From Pseudomonadota bacterium (GTDB lineage Bacteria; Pseudomonadota; Gammaproteobacteria; Burkholderiales; Burkholderiaceae_C), in contig JAEWIF010000056.1 of assembly GCA_023387335.1 (NCBI GenBank), forward strand, positions 71,120-135,119: a stretch of 64,000 nucleotides of DNA. Reading direction: 5' to 3'. Positions within the stretch are counted from its first letter, which is position 1. The number at the start of each line of letters is the position of its first letter. This document shows positions 50,677 through 59,560 of this stretch, one piece after another. A program made the translations under genes and the position numbers. The notes below the pieces were generated by a model, which did not search any database, was not told the DNA's origin, and saw only the letters and a list, made by a program, of their open reading frames with translations.

Positions 50677-51941
50677 GCACGCCCGGCCATCCCCATTTCG
50701 CCTGGGAAGGCGGCGAGCTGCGCGTCGAGCAGCTGCGCGTGAGCGAGCTCGCCAGGCAGTACGGCACGCCGTTGTTCATCTATTCCAAGGCCTCGATGCT
50801 GGCCGCGCTGGCCGCCTACCGCCGCGGTTTCGCCGGGCGCAAGTCGAAGATCTGCTACGCCATGAAGGCCAACTCGTCGCTGGGCGTCCTGCAGGTGTTC
50901 GCGCAGGCCGGTTGCGGCTTCGACATCGTGTCGGGCGGCGAGCTCGAGCGCGTGCTGGCTGTCGGCGCGCCGGCGCGCGACATCATCTTCTCGGGCGTGG
51001 GCAAGACCCGCGCGGAAATGGCGCGCGCCCTCGAGGCCGGCATCGGCTGCTTCAACGTGGAGAGCGAAGCCGAGCTGGAGGTGCTCAGCGAAGTCGCCGC
51101 CGCGCACGGCCGCACGGCGCCGGTGAGCATCCGCGTCAATCCCAACGTCGACCCCAAGACGCACCCGTACATCTCCACCGGCCTGAAGGGCAACAAGTTC
51201 GGCATCGCGCACGAGCGCACGCTGGCGGCCTACCGCCGCGCCGCCGAGCTGCCGGGCCTGCGCGTGGTCGGCATCGACTGCCACATCGGTTCGCAGATCA
51301 CGGACAGCAGCCCCTACCTGGACGCGATGGACCGCGTGCTCGACCTCGTCGATGCGATCGAAGGCGCCGGCATCCGCCTGCAGCACATCGACTTCGGCGG
51401 CGGCCTCGGCATCGACTACCAGGGCGTGCTGCCTCCCGCGGCCGACCAGCTGTGGTCGCAGCTGCTGGCCAAGCTGGACGCGCGCGGCTACGGCGACCGC
51501 GAGCTGATGATCGAACCCGGCCGCTCGCTGGTCGGCAACGCGGGCATCTGCGTCACCGAGGTGCTGTACCTCAAACCCGGCGAGCAGAAGAACTTCTGCA
51601 TCGTCGACGCGGCCATGAACGACCTGCCGCGGCCCGCGATGTACGAGGCTTTCCACGGCATCCAGCCCGTCACGCCGCGCTCAACCGGCGAGGTGAACTA
51701 CGACGTCGTGGGTCCGGTGTGCGAGAGCGGCGACTGGCTGGGCCGCAACCGCGACCTGGCGGTGCAGCCGGGCGACCTGCTGGCCGTGCTGTCCGCCGGC
51801 GCGTATTGCATGAGCATGTCCAGCAACTACAACACGCGGCCACGCGCCGCCGAGCTGCTGGTGGACGGCGGCCAGGCGCACCTGATCCGCGAGCGCGAAC
51901 AGGTCAGCGACCTGATGCGGGGCGAGCGGCTCGTGCGCTGA
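50673..51941 (+). CDS. lysA: Diaminopimelate decarboxylase LysA
   Basis: LysA is the PLP-dependent last step of lysine synthesis, meso-DAP to lysine. The fold is an alanine-racemase-like barrel with Schiff-base Lys65 in CYAMKANSS. The phosphate loop is GGGLGID, with EPGRSLVGNAG, and the partner-subunit Cys is in GPVCESGDWLG. Length is 422 residues. The last 38 bases overlap the 3' end of convergent msrQ. Confidence 0.97.
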   Translation: MSTPGHPHFAWEGGELRVEQLRVSELARQYGTPLFIYSKASMLAALAAYRRGFAGRKSKICYAMKANSSLGVLQVFAQAGCGFDIVSGGELERVLAVGAPARDIIFSGVGKTRAEMARALEAGIGCFNVESEAELEVLSEVAAAHGRTAPVSIRVNPNVDPKTHPYISTGLKGNKFGIAHERTLAAYRRAAELPGLRVVGIDCHIGSQITDSSPYLDAMDRVLDLVDAIEGAGIRLQHIDFGGGLGIDYQGVLPPAADQLWSQLLAKLDARGYGDRELMIEPGRSLVGNAGICVTEVLYLKPGEQKNFCIVDAAMNDLPRPAMYEAFHGIQPVTPRSTGEVNYDVVGPVCESGDWLGRNRDLAVQPGDLLAVLSAGAYCMSMSSNYNTRPRAAELLVDGGQAHLIREREQVSDLMRGERLVR

Positions 51942-52572
51942 CCGGCGAGGCGGCGCCGCGCAGGCGCCGCCACAGCCGCCAGCCGAGCAGCGCGGCCACG
52001 ATGGCGCCGTAGACCGCCACTTCGGCGAAGTCGTTCTTGCCCGCGCGCATCCAGAAGAAGTGCAGGATCGCCAGCCCGGCGACCACGTACACGGCGCGAT
52101 GCAGCGCCTGCCAGCGCCTCGCGCCCAGCGTGCGGATGGCGCGGTTGAACGAGGTGGCCGCCAGCGGCGTCAGCAGCAGGAACGCCGCGAAGCCCACCAG
52201 GATGAACGGCCGCTTGGGGATGTCGTTCACGATGTCGGGCAGGTCCAGGCCCATGTCGAACCACGCGTAGCAAAGCACGTGGACGCAGGCGTAGAAGTAG
52301 GTGAACAGCCCCAGCATGCGGCGAAAGCGCGCCAGCGCGGGCTGCGACGCCATCACGCGCAGCGGCGTCACGGCGAGCGTCAGGCACAGGAAGCGCAGCG
52401 TCCACTCGCCGGTCGACCGCGAGAGGTATTGAGCGGGATTGGCGCCCAGCTGGTCGGCCAGCGCGCCGTAGAACAGCCAGGCAAAAGGCAGCAGCGAAGC
52501 GGCGAAGAGCAATGGCTTGGCCGCCGGGTGCAGCCAGACCACGCGCCGCCCGCGGGTTGCGGGCGCGACCAT
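51904..52572 (-). CDS. msrQ: Heme-binding membrane subunit MsrQ
   Basis: MsrQ is the multi-span b-type heme protein that passes electrons from the quinone pool to MsrP. The 222-residue protein has six or so hydrophobic spans. The conserved blocks are LGANPAQYLSRSTGEWTLRFL, split at NPAQ, TPLRVM, RRMLGLFTYFYACVHVLCY with a heme His, and WQALHRAVYVVAGLAILHFFW. It starts one base after msrP and runs into lysA. Confidence 0.95.
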   Translation of the reverse strand: MVAPATRGRRVVWLHPAAKPLLFAASLLPFAWLFYGALADQLGANPAQYLSRSTGEWTLRFLCLTLAVTPLRVMASQPALARFRRMLGLFTYFYACVHVLCYAWFDMGLDLPDIVNDIPKRPFILVGFAAFLLLTPLAATSFNRAIRTLGARRWQALHRAVYVVAGLAILHFFWMRAGKNDFAEVAVYGAIVAALLGWRLWRRLRGAASPVSARAARPASGR

Positions 52573-52573
52573 C

Positions 52574-53575
52574 TCAGTAGTTCTTCTTCAGGTCCAGGCC
52601 CGCATACAGCTGCCCGACCTGCGCTTCGTAGCCGTTGAACATCAGCGTCTTGCGCTTCTTGGCGAACAGGCCGTCCTCGCCGATGCGGCGTTCGGTGGCC
52701 TGCGACCAGCGCGGATGGTCCACGTTCGGGTTCACGTTGGAATAGAAACCGTACTCGTTGGCGGCGGCCTTGTTCCAGGCGGTCTTGGGTTCCTGGTCGG
52801 TGAAGCGGATGCGCACCAGGCTCTTGGCGCTCTTGAAGCCGTACTTCCAGGGCACGACCAGCCGCACCGGCGCGCCGTTCTGGTTGGGCAGCACCTCGCC
52901 GTACATGCCGAAGGACAGCAGCGTCAGCGGATGCATGGCTTCGTCCAGCCGCAGGCCTTCGACGTAGGGCCAGGCCAGCACGCTGGAGCGGACGCCCGGC
53001 ATGGTGGCGCGATCGGCCTGCGTGTGGAACTCGACGTACTTGGCGCTGCCCAGCGGCTCGACGCGCTTGACCAGCTCGGACAGCGAATAGCCCACCCAGG
53101 GAATCACCATCGACCAGCCCTCGACGCAGCGCAGCCGGTAGATGCGCTCTTCCTGCGCCGACACCTTGACCAGGTCCTCCAGCGCGAACTTGCCCGGCTT
53201 CTTCACCATGCCGTCGATCTCGACGGTCCAGGGCGAAGTCTTGAGCGTGTGCGCGTTCTTCGCCGGATCGTCCTTGTCGGTGCCGAACTCGTAGAAGTTG
53301 TTGTAGCTGGTCGCGTCCTTGTACTCGGTGACCTTCTCCATGGTCACCGCGCCCGGCACCTGGGAGCGGGTGCTCTGCAGCAGCGCGAGCTTGCCCGGCC
53401 GTTGCGGCTGCCCCTGGGCCAGCGCCTCGCGCCCGGCCCACGAAGCCAGCGCGGCGCCCGCGGCGCCGGTGGCCATGAGCTTGAGCAGTTCACGCCGGTG
53501 GCGGTACACCGCCTCGGGCGTGATCTCGCTGGAAACCGGGTGGATGTATCCGTCGCGTCCTGTCCTGATCAACAT
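52574..53575 (-). CDS. msrP: Protein-methionine-sulfoxide reductase catalytic subunit MsrP
   Basis: MsrP is the periplasmic molybdopterin enzyme that repairs oxidised methionines in envelope proteins. The N-terminal Tat signal has R27-R28 in HRRELLKLM, followed by a hydrophobic run and ALAQ. The Mo-binding Cys150 is in YRLRCVEGWSM. The C-terminal region carries IRFTDQEPKTAWN. Length is 333 residues. Export depends on the Tat system, which is encoded at 13-14.5 kb. Confidence 0.96.
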   Translation of the reverse strand: MLIRTGRDGYIHPVSSEITPEAVYRHRRELLKLMATGAAGAALASWAGREALAQGQPQRPGKLALLQSTRSQVPGAVTMEKVTEYKDATSYNNFYEFGTDKDDPAKNAHTLKTSPWTVEIDGMVKKPGKFALEDLVKVSAQEERIYRLRCVEGWSMVIPWVGYSLSELVKRVEPLGSAKYVEFHTQADRATMPGVRSSVLAWPYVEGLRLDEAMHPLTLLSFGMYGEVLPNQNGAPVRLVVPWKYGFKSAKSLVRIRFTDQEPKTAWNKAAANEYGFYSNVNPNVDHPRWSQATERRIGEDGLFAKKRKTLMFNGYEAQVGQLYAGLDLKKNY

Positions 53576-53638
53576 GGATGTCCTTTCGCTGGCGCCTGTT
53601 AGAGGGGCCAGGCGCCCGGAAGTTACACCGATTCGCGA

Positions 53639-54958
53639 TCAGAGCGTGCCGTAGCTGTGCAAACCCGAGAGGAACATGTTGACGCCCAGGAAGGCGAAGG
53701 TCGTGACCGCCAGGCCCACCAGCGCCCACCATGCGGAAACCGTGCCGCGCAGGCCCTTCATCAGGCGCATGTGCAGCCAGGCCGCGTAGTTGAGCCAGAC
53801 GATCAGCGCCCAGGTTTCCTTGGGGTCCCAGCTCCAGTAGCCGCCCCAGGCCTCGGCCGCCCACAGGGCGCCCAGCACGGTGGCGATGGTGAAGAAGGCG
53901 AAACCGACCGCGATGGACTTGTACATCACGTCGTCCAGCACCTCGAAAGCGGGCAGGCGCTCGGCGATGCGGCGGCGGCCCCACAGGATGCCGGCGACGA
54001 TCATCGCGGCGATGCCGAAGTAAACGGCCCAGTAGCTGCTGCCGCCCTCGACGGTCTTGCGGAACACCACGGGCTCGAAGCACAGCACCACGCCCAGCAT
54101 CCACAGCGGCGCCAGCTTCCACCAGCGGGTCTCGGTGGCCTGCTGCTTGATCAGGTAGGCGAAGGCGACCATCGCCGAGAGCGCGAAGGTGCCGTAGCCG
54201 ATGAAGTTGGCCGGCACGTGCAGCTTCATCCACCAGCTCTTGAGCGCCGGCACCAGCGGCTGGATCTCGTGGGCCTCGCGCACCACCGTGTACCAGAGCA
54301 GGAAGCCGACCGCCGCGCTGACCACGAGCATCACGAACGCGCCCAGCGCGCGGGTGCCGTAGTGCTGCTCGAAGTAGAGATAGAAGATCGCGGTGAGCCA
54401 GCAGAACAGCACGAAGACTTCGTACAGGTTGCTCACCGGGATGTGCCCGATGTCCGGACCGATCAGGTAGCTCTCGTACCAGCGGACCATGGTGCCGATG
54501 AGCGCCATCGACACCGCGACCCACGCGAGGCGCGAGCCGATGCGCTCCATCGCATCGGCCTGGCTGCGGCCGACCACGCCGAGCCAGTAGAACGCCGTGC
54601 TCATGAAGAACAGCACGCTCATCCAGAGGATGGCGGACTGGCTGGACAGGAAGTACTTGAGCCAGAACACGTCGTCCGCGCGCGCCAGCGAGCCCTGGTA
54701 GGAGAACACGCCCAGCAGGGAGAAGCCGGCCACCGCCGCCATCAGCGCCTGCAGCGGCCGCCAGAACCAGCCGAGCCAGATGGCGCTGGGGATGGCGGCG
54801 AGCAGGATGCCCTTCTCGTACACGTCCATGTGCTGGGCGTAGCGCGTGAAGGCGAACAGCCCGCCGGCGACGACCAGCAGGGCGAACACCCAGTCGAGCG
54901 GGCGGCGCTTGGCGAAGAAGCCTTCGTCGAGGGTGATGGTCTGGGTGGCGGTGTTCAT
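53639..54958 (-). CDS. ccsB: System II cytochrome c biogenesis protein CcsB/CcsA (ResC type)
   Basis: This is the heme-handling half of cytochrome c synthetase, with ResB as partner. The 439-residue protein has about eight spans. The heme-binding tryptophan-rich WWD segment is WGGYWSWDPKETWAL. Conserved His residues include the one in YFEQHYGT. ATG 54958 overlaps the resB stop by 4 bases. Length and motif fit the CcsA/ResC family; databases name the gene ccsA, ccsB or resC. Confidence 0.94.
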   Translation of the reverse strand: MNTATQTITLDEGFFAKRRPLDWVFALLVVAGGLFAFTRYAQHMDVYEKGILLAAIPSAIWLGWFWRPLQALMAAVAGFSLLGVFSYQGSLARADDVFWLKYFLSSQSAILWMSVLFFMSTAFYWLGVVGRSQADAMERIGSRLAWVAVSMALIGTMVRWYESYLIGPDIGHIPVSNLYEVFVLFCWLTAIFYLYFEQHYGTRALGAFVMLVVSAAVGFLLWYTVVREAHEIQPLVPALKSWWMKLHVPANFIGYGTFALSAMVAFAYLIKQQATETRWWKLAPLWMLGVVLCFEPVVFRKTVEGGSSYWAVYFGIAAMIVAGILWGRRRIAERLPAFEVLDDVMYKSIAVGFAFFTIATVLGALWAAEAWGGYWSWDPKETWALIVWLNYAAWLHMRLMKGLRGTVSAWWALVGLAVTTFAFLGVNMFLSGLHSYGTL

Positions 54959-57072
54959 CGTGATCCGAGCAGTTGGGTGCGCAGGCGGTCGAACTCGCGG
55001 TCGACTTCCAGGGTCTGGCGGTTGCTGGACAGGGCCATCGACGCCTCGCTGCCGCCGGCCTCGGGGCGCAGCCACACCCACAGGCGGCGCTCGCGGACGT
55101 AGAGCATCGCAAAAATGCCCAGGATCAGCAAAGCGCACCCGAGGTAGACAACGTTGCGGCCGGGGGATCGTGTCACCTGGAAAACGCTGGCCTGCAGCTG
55201 CTGGAAATCCTTGAGCTGGAAGGCCATCGGCGCGGGATAGAGGTGCACGTCGGAGAGCGCCATCACGGCCTGGGCCATGAACGCCTGCGTGCGCTCGCTG
55301 GGCACCAGCGGCGGCTGGCCGGCCTGCTGGCGCGTGATCTGCGCCAGCTCGAACAGCACGCCGCCGAGGATTCGCACCACGACTTCGCCGGCGCGGCCGC
55401 GCTCGTCTTCGGGAACGCGCGTCTCGAGGAAATCGGACACGGCGGCCAGGCCCGCGCCCTTGCCGCCCGCCGACGGGTCGCCCGCGAACAGCGCCAGCGC
55501 CTGGCTGGCCGAGCCGGCCAGTTGCTGCGCCAGTTGCGGCCGCGCCGGATCGGTGGCGGCCTTGGCGTAGCGCTGCACCGCCTGCTCGCGCAACGCGGGG
55601 TCGGCCAGCGCGGCGCGCAGGCGCACGAAGCCGTCCAGGCCGCCCTGCTCGTCGGCCGGCACGCGCAGGTAGCGGAAGTTCTCCGAAGGCGTGTCGCGCA
55701 TCCCCAGCAGGAAAAGCGGCACGCCCTCGCCCAGGTCGACCGGCAGCATGTAGTTGTTGAACTCGCGCGCCTGGCCCGACGCGTCGCGCAGCTTGTAGCT
55801 GACCGAAGGGCCGATGTTGCGCAGCTCCTTCTTGGTGGTCGTCTTGTTGGCCGCGCCCAGCCGCGCATCAAGCGACTGGCGCAAATCCACCTTGCGCGGA
55901 TCGGCGCCGCTGGCGCCGGCCTCGGACATGTTCTCCACGTTGATCACGCGCAGCCCGGTGAATTCCAGCGTGAGCTTGTCGGTCCCCTCGCCCTGCCCTC
56001 GCGTGAGCTGCGTGCTGCTGCCGATCGTGCCCTGGATGTCGAACGGCCTGGTGGCCCCGTTCATCGGCACCGACTGCAGCTTCACGGTGGAACCGCCGTC
56101 GTCGAAGCTGGACTGGTAGATCTCGATCCCGCGCCAGCTGGCCGGATGGTTCACCTCCACGCGCGCGGGCACCTGTTCGCCGGTCTCTCGGTCGTGGATG
56201 ACGATGTCGCTGGCGAACAGCTTGGGCATGCCGGTGGAGTAGTACTCCACGATGAACTTCTTCAGCTCGATGGAGAACGGCAGTTCCTGCAGCAGGATGC
56301 CGTCGGACTGGGCCAGGATGGCGGTGCCGGACTGCGTGCCCTCGGAGACCAGCAGGTTGCCGCGGAAGGTCGGGTTGCTGGCCGGCAGGCGGTGCTTCGA
56401 AGGCACGTCGGCGATCATCCCGCCGCCGCTGTAAGTGGTCTTGCCGCCGAACCACATCTGGGCGCGCACGATCAGGTCGCCATCCAGCAGCCCGCCCAGG
56501 CACACCAGCACGATGGCGCTGTGCGCGGCGATGTAGCCGATCTTGTTGGCGGCGCCGGCCTTGGCCGCCACCATCCAGGCTTCACCCTGCGGCGTGGTCC
56601 GCTTCTGCAGCCTGACCTTCCAGCCGCCCTTGGCGAGCGCCTGCCCGATGCGATGCGCCGCGGCCTCGGGCGTGCCCTCGACCGGCGCGGTGGCGCGGTG
56701 GTGGAAGGCGCGCAGGCTCTGCTCGCGGATGTTCTCCTTGTAGCCCTTGAGGTCGGTGACGATCTTGGGCGTGTTGCGCGCGATGCAGAGCGAGGTGCTG
56801 GTCACCAGGAACGCCAGGATGAGCAGGAACCACCAGGCGCTGTAGACCGCATTGAGCTTGAGCGCCAGGAACAGCTGCGCCCAGAACGGCCCGAACTGGT
56901 TGACGTAATTGACCGCCGGTTCGTGCTGCTTGAGGATCGTCCCGATCACCGAGGCGATGCAGATCACCGTCAGCAGCGAGATGGCGAACCGCATGGACGA
57001 CACCAGTTCGACGACGGCGCGCAGCCGGCCGGAAGGAGTCGAGAGGCGCAGGCCCTCGGTGGAAGCGGTCAT
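54955..57072 (-). CDS. resB: System II cytochrome c biogenesis protein ResB
   Basis: This is the second half of cytochrome c synthetase, holding the apocytochrome near heme. The 705-residue protein has three N-terminal spans (near 25-45, 80-100 and 180-200), a large periplasmic domain, and a last span at about 645-665 (VVYLGCALLILGIFAMLYVRE). It has GTILKQHEPAVNYVNQFGPFW, the ResB signature, split at NYVNQ. It is preceded by the terminator of the cytochrome c4 gene, so it needs its own promoter or read-through. Confidence 0.95.
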   Translation of the reverse strand: MTASTEGLRLSTPSGRLRAVVELVSSMRFAISLLTVICIASVIGTILKQHEPAVNYVNQFGPFWAQLFLALKLNAVYSAWWFLLILAFLVTSTSLCIARNTPKIVTDLKGYKENIREQSLRAFHHRATAPVEGTPEAAAHRIGQALAKGGWKVRLQKRTTPQGEAWMVAAKAGAANKIGYIAAHSAIVLVCLGGLLDGDLIVRAQMWFGGKTTYSGGGMIADVPSKHRLPASNPTFRGNLLVSEGTQSGTAILAQSDGILLQELPFSIELKKFIVEYYSTGMPKLFASDIVIHDRETGEQVPARVEVNHPASWRGIEIYQSSFDDGGSTVKLQSVPMNGATRPFDIQGTIGSSTQLTRGQGEGTDKLTLEFTGLRVINVENMSEAGASGADPRKVDLRQSLDARLGAANKTTTKKELRNIGPSVSYKLRDASGQAREFNNYMLPVDLGEGVPLFLLGMRDTPSENFRYLRVPADEQGGLDGFVRLRAALADPALREQAVQRYAKAATDPARPQLAQQLAGSASQALALFAGDPSAGGKGAGLAAVSDFLETRVPEDERGRAGEVVVRILGGVLFELAQITRQQAGQPPLVPSERTQAFMAQAVMALSDVHLYPAPMAFQLKDFQQLQASVFQVTRSPGRNVVYLGCALLILGIFAMLYVRERRLWVWLRPEAGGSEASMALSSNRQTLEVDREFDRLRTQLLGSR

Positions 57073-57086
57073 GGGGGGAGGATAAG

Positions 57087-57117
57087 AAAAAGGGCGGGTA
57101 TCCGGAGGACCCCGCCC
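57087..57117 (-). terminator. Rho-independent terminator of the cytochrome c4 gene
   Basis: On the minus strand, GGGCGGG (57117-57111) pairs with CCCGCCC (57098-57092) and is followed by TTTTTCTT. The 12-base loop contains TCCGGA. It sits between cytochrome c4 and resB, 15 bases before the resB ATG. Confidence 0.8.
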
Positions 57118-57163
57118 ACTGTAGTGTCGGGCCGGACCTGCTTGGTTCCCGGCCCCCGCTCGC

Positions 57164-57877
57164 TCAGCGCAGGCCGGCGATGTAATCGGCGACGGCGCGG
57201 ATCTCCTGGTCGGTCATCTTGGCGGCGATCGACATCATCTGCGGGCTGTTGCCACGCGCGCTGTCGCCCTTGACGTTGGGCACGTTGGCGGCGGTGCGGA
57301 ACTTGCCGAGCTGGCCGACGGTGTAGTCGGCGTGCTGGCCCGACAGGCGCGGGTACTGGGCCGGGATGCCGGCGCCGTTCGGGCTGTGGCAGCCCGCGCA
57401 GGCGGCGATCTGGCGGTCGGCGATGCCGCCGCGCCAGATGCGCTCGCCCTGGGTGACCAGGGCCTTGTCGCGCGCGAAGCCGGGCTTGGCCTTGCCGGAG
57501 CTCAGGAACGCGGCCACGTTGGCCATGTCCTGGTCGCTCAGCTGCGAGGCGAAGGCCTGCATGATCGAGCTGGGGCGCTTGCCGCTCTTGAAGTCCTGCA
57601 GCTGCTTGACGATGTACTCGGGGAACTGCTGCGCCAGCTTGGGGTTCGCCGCGATGCTGGAGTTGCCGTCGGCGCCGTGGCACGAAGCGCAGACGGCGGT
57701 GTATTTCTGGCCGCCGGCGGCGGCGTCGGCCTTGACCGGGGCGGCGGGCGCCGAAGCCGGCGCATGCGCGGCGGCCGGCGCCGAAGCCGCCGCAGCCGGC
57801 GCGTGAGCCTGGGCGTAGGCGTGGATCGCAGGGACGGCCAGGATCGCGATGGCGAGCAGACGAGCGTGCAACTTCAT
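57164..57877 (-). CDS. Diheme cytochrome c4
   Basis: This is a periplasmic, often membrane-associated, electron carrier between the bc1 complex and terminal oxidases. The signal peptide ends near residue 22 (YAQA). A low-complexity Ala/Pro/His linker at 25-50 follows, then two c-type domains with CASCH (63-67) and CAGCH (160-164). Met ligands are expected in each domain. Length is 237 residues. It is divergent from ysxC, a common arrangement in betaproteobacteria beside resB and ccsB. Confidence 0.95.
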   Translation of the reverse strand: MKLHARLLAIAILAVPAIHAYAQAHAPAAAASAPAAAHAPASAPAAPVKADAAAGGQKYTAVCASCHGADGNSSIAANPKLAQQFPEYIVKQLQDFKSGKRPSSIMQAFASQLSDQDMANVAAFLSSGKAKPGFARDKALVTQGERIWRGGIADRQIAACAGCHSPNGAGIPAQYPRLSGQHADYTVGQLGKFRTAANVPNVKGDSARGNSPQMMSIAAKMTDQEIRAVADYIAGLR

Positions 57878-57897
57878 GTTCTGTAAAAGTCGGTTTC

Positions 57898-57925
57898 TTG
57901 GCGCAAAACCTCGTGATTCTACAAT
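57898..57925 (+). promoter_or_regulatory. Predicted sigma-70 promoter of ysxC
   Basis: TTGGCG (57898-57903) and TACAAT (57920-57925) are separated by 16 bases, giving a start near 57932. The in-frame ATG at 57924 would lie inside the -10 box, so this promoter favours the ysxC start at 57966. Confidence 0.55.
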
Positions 57926-57965
57926 GCGCCTCCCCGGGCTCCCCGGGCGGCCCACTCCCCCACCG

Positions 57966-58649
57966 ATGACATCACCGCCGGCCACCAGCGCCGCTCCCGC
58001 CGATCGCGCGCTCGCCTGGATGCACACCGCGCGGTTCCTGACCACCGCGCCCAAGCTGGAATTCCTGCCGCCGCACGAGCACCCGGAGATCGCCTTCGTC
58101 GGCCGCTCCAACGCCGGCAAGTCCACCTGCATCAACACCCTGACGCAGCAGAAGCGCCTCGCCTTCGCCTCCAAGACGCCCGGCCGCACCCAGAGCATCA
58201 ACCTGTTCTCCCTGGGCAAGCAGGGCATCACCGACGCGGTGCTGGCCGACCTGCCCGGCTACGGCTACGCGGCCGTGCCCAAGCAGGACAAGCTGCGCTG
58301 GCAGCAGGTGATGGCCAACTACCTGGTCAGCCGCCCCAACCTGCGCGGCGTGGTGCTGCTGTGCGATCCGCGCCATGGCCTGACCGAGCTCGACGAGATC
58401 CTGCTGGAGGTGATCCGCCCGCGGGTCGAGGAAGGCCTGAAGTTCCTGGTGCTCCTGACCAAGGCCGACAAGCTCAACCGGAGCGAGGCCACCAAGGCGC
58501 TGTCCATCGCGCGACTGCAGACGGCGGGCGGCGAGGTGAAACTGTTCTCCGCCCTCAAGCGGCAAGGCGTCGGCGAGACGGCGCAGCTGCTCTGGGACTG
58601 GACCCACGCGGAATCCGACACCCCCGAAACCTCACCCGACCCCGGATGA
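57966..58649 (+). CDS. ysxC: Ribosome biogenesis GTPase YsxC/EngB
   Basis: This GTPase is needed for late assembly of the 50S subunit. G1 is GRSNAGKST (46-54). The other GTP motifs are TPGRTQ, DLPGYGYA and TKAD. Length is 227 residues. ATG 57966 is preferred over ATG 57924 because of family length and the promoter position. The stop overlaps the alpha/beta hydrolase start (ATGA). Confidence 0.95.
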   Translation: MTSPPATSAAPADRALAWMHTARFLTTAPKLEFLPPHEHPEIAFVGRSNAGKSTCINTLTQQKRLAFASKTPGRTQSINLFSLGKQGITDAVLADLPGYGYAAVPKQDKLRWQQVMANYLVSRPNLRGVVLLCDPRHGLTELDEILLEVIRPRVEEGLKFLVLLTKADKLNRSEATKALSIARLQTAGGEVKLFSALKRQGVGETAQLLWDWTHAESDTPETSPDPG

Positions 58650-59560
58650 TCGAGACCTGGCTGCAACCGCTGCCCCACGGCATCACCCTCAGTTGCCGTG
58701 GCAGCGGCCAGCGCGGCCGGCCGGTGCTGATGTTCCTGCACGGCTTCCCGGAAGCCGCCTTCGTGTGGGACGAACTGCTCGAACACTTCGCGCGGCCGGA
58801 AAACGGCGGCTGGCGCTGCGTCGCGCCCAACCTGCGCGGCTACGAGCGGTCGTCCGCACCGCAGGAAGCCGGCGCCTATCGCGCCAGGCACCTGGTGCAG
58901 GACATCGCTGCGCTGATCGCGATCGAAGGCGGAAGGCTGGAATGCCTGGTGGCGCACGACTGGGGCGGCGCGGTCGCCTGGAACCTCGCCAACCAGCTGC
59001 CGCGGCTCACGCGCCGGCTGGCCATCGTCAACTCGCCGCATCCCGGCACCTTCCTGCGCGAGCTGCGCACCAACCCGCGGCAGCAGCAGGCCAGCGCGTA
59101 CATGAACTTCCTGATCCGCCCGGACGCGGAACGCAAGCTCGCGAAAGACGACTACCGGCGCCTGTGGGCCTTCTTCACGCAGCCGCACGGTGCGCCCTGG
59201 CTGACCGAAACCGTGAAGGACCAGTACCGCGAAGTCTGGAACGGCCCCGCGGGCGGACCGCCCGGTGCGGGCCTCGTGGGCGGCTGCAACTACTACCGCG
59301 CCTCGCCGCTGCGTCCGCCGCGAGCCGAAGATCCCGCCGCTGCGAACATCGAGCTGCCGCGCGAGATGCTCACGGTGGACCTGCCGACGCTGGTGCTCTG
59401 GGCGATGGACGACGTGGCACTGCCGCCTGAATTGATCGAGGGCCTGGACGACTACGTGCGCGACCTGACCCTGGAGCGCGTGCCCGGCGCCAGCCACTGG
59501 ATCGTGCACGAGCGCCCCGCCTTCGTCGCCGAACGGCTGGCGGCCTTCCTCGCGGCCTAG
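58646..59560 (+). CDS. Alpha/beta hydrolase, epoxide-hydrolase-like
   Basis: This is a 304-residue alpha/beta-hydrolase. The oxyanion motif is HGFPE near residue 32. The nucleophile elbow is VAHDWGGAV with Asp105, as in epoxide hydrolases and haloalkane dehalogenases, rather than Ser. The base His is in SHWIVHE near the C terminus. It is coupled to ysxC by a 4-base overlap and meets the convergent acyltransferase gene in a shared CTAG. Substrate unknown. Confidence 0.88.
   Translation: MIETWLQPLPHGITLSCRGSGQRGRPVLMFLHGFPEAAFVWDELLEHFARPENGGWRCVAPNLRGYERSSAPQEAGAYRARHLVQDIAALIAIEGGRLECLVAHDWGGAVAWNLANQLPRLTRRLAIVNSPHPGTFLRELRTNPRQQQASAYMNFLIRPDAERKLAKDDYRRLWAFFTQPHGAPWLTETVKDQYREVWNGPAGGPPGAGLVGGCNYYRASPLRPPRAEDPAAANIELPREMLTVDLPTLVLWAMDDVALPPELIEGLDDYVRDLTLERVPGASHWIVHERPAFVAERLAAFLAA

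Noticed and set aside
57924..57965. Upstream ysxC start at 57924
   Set aside because: That ATG overlaps the -10 box TACAAT of the predicted promoter, and the added 14 residues are Pro/Gly-rich and not family-like.
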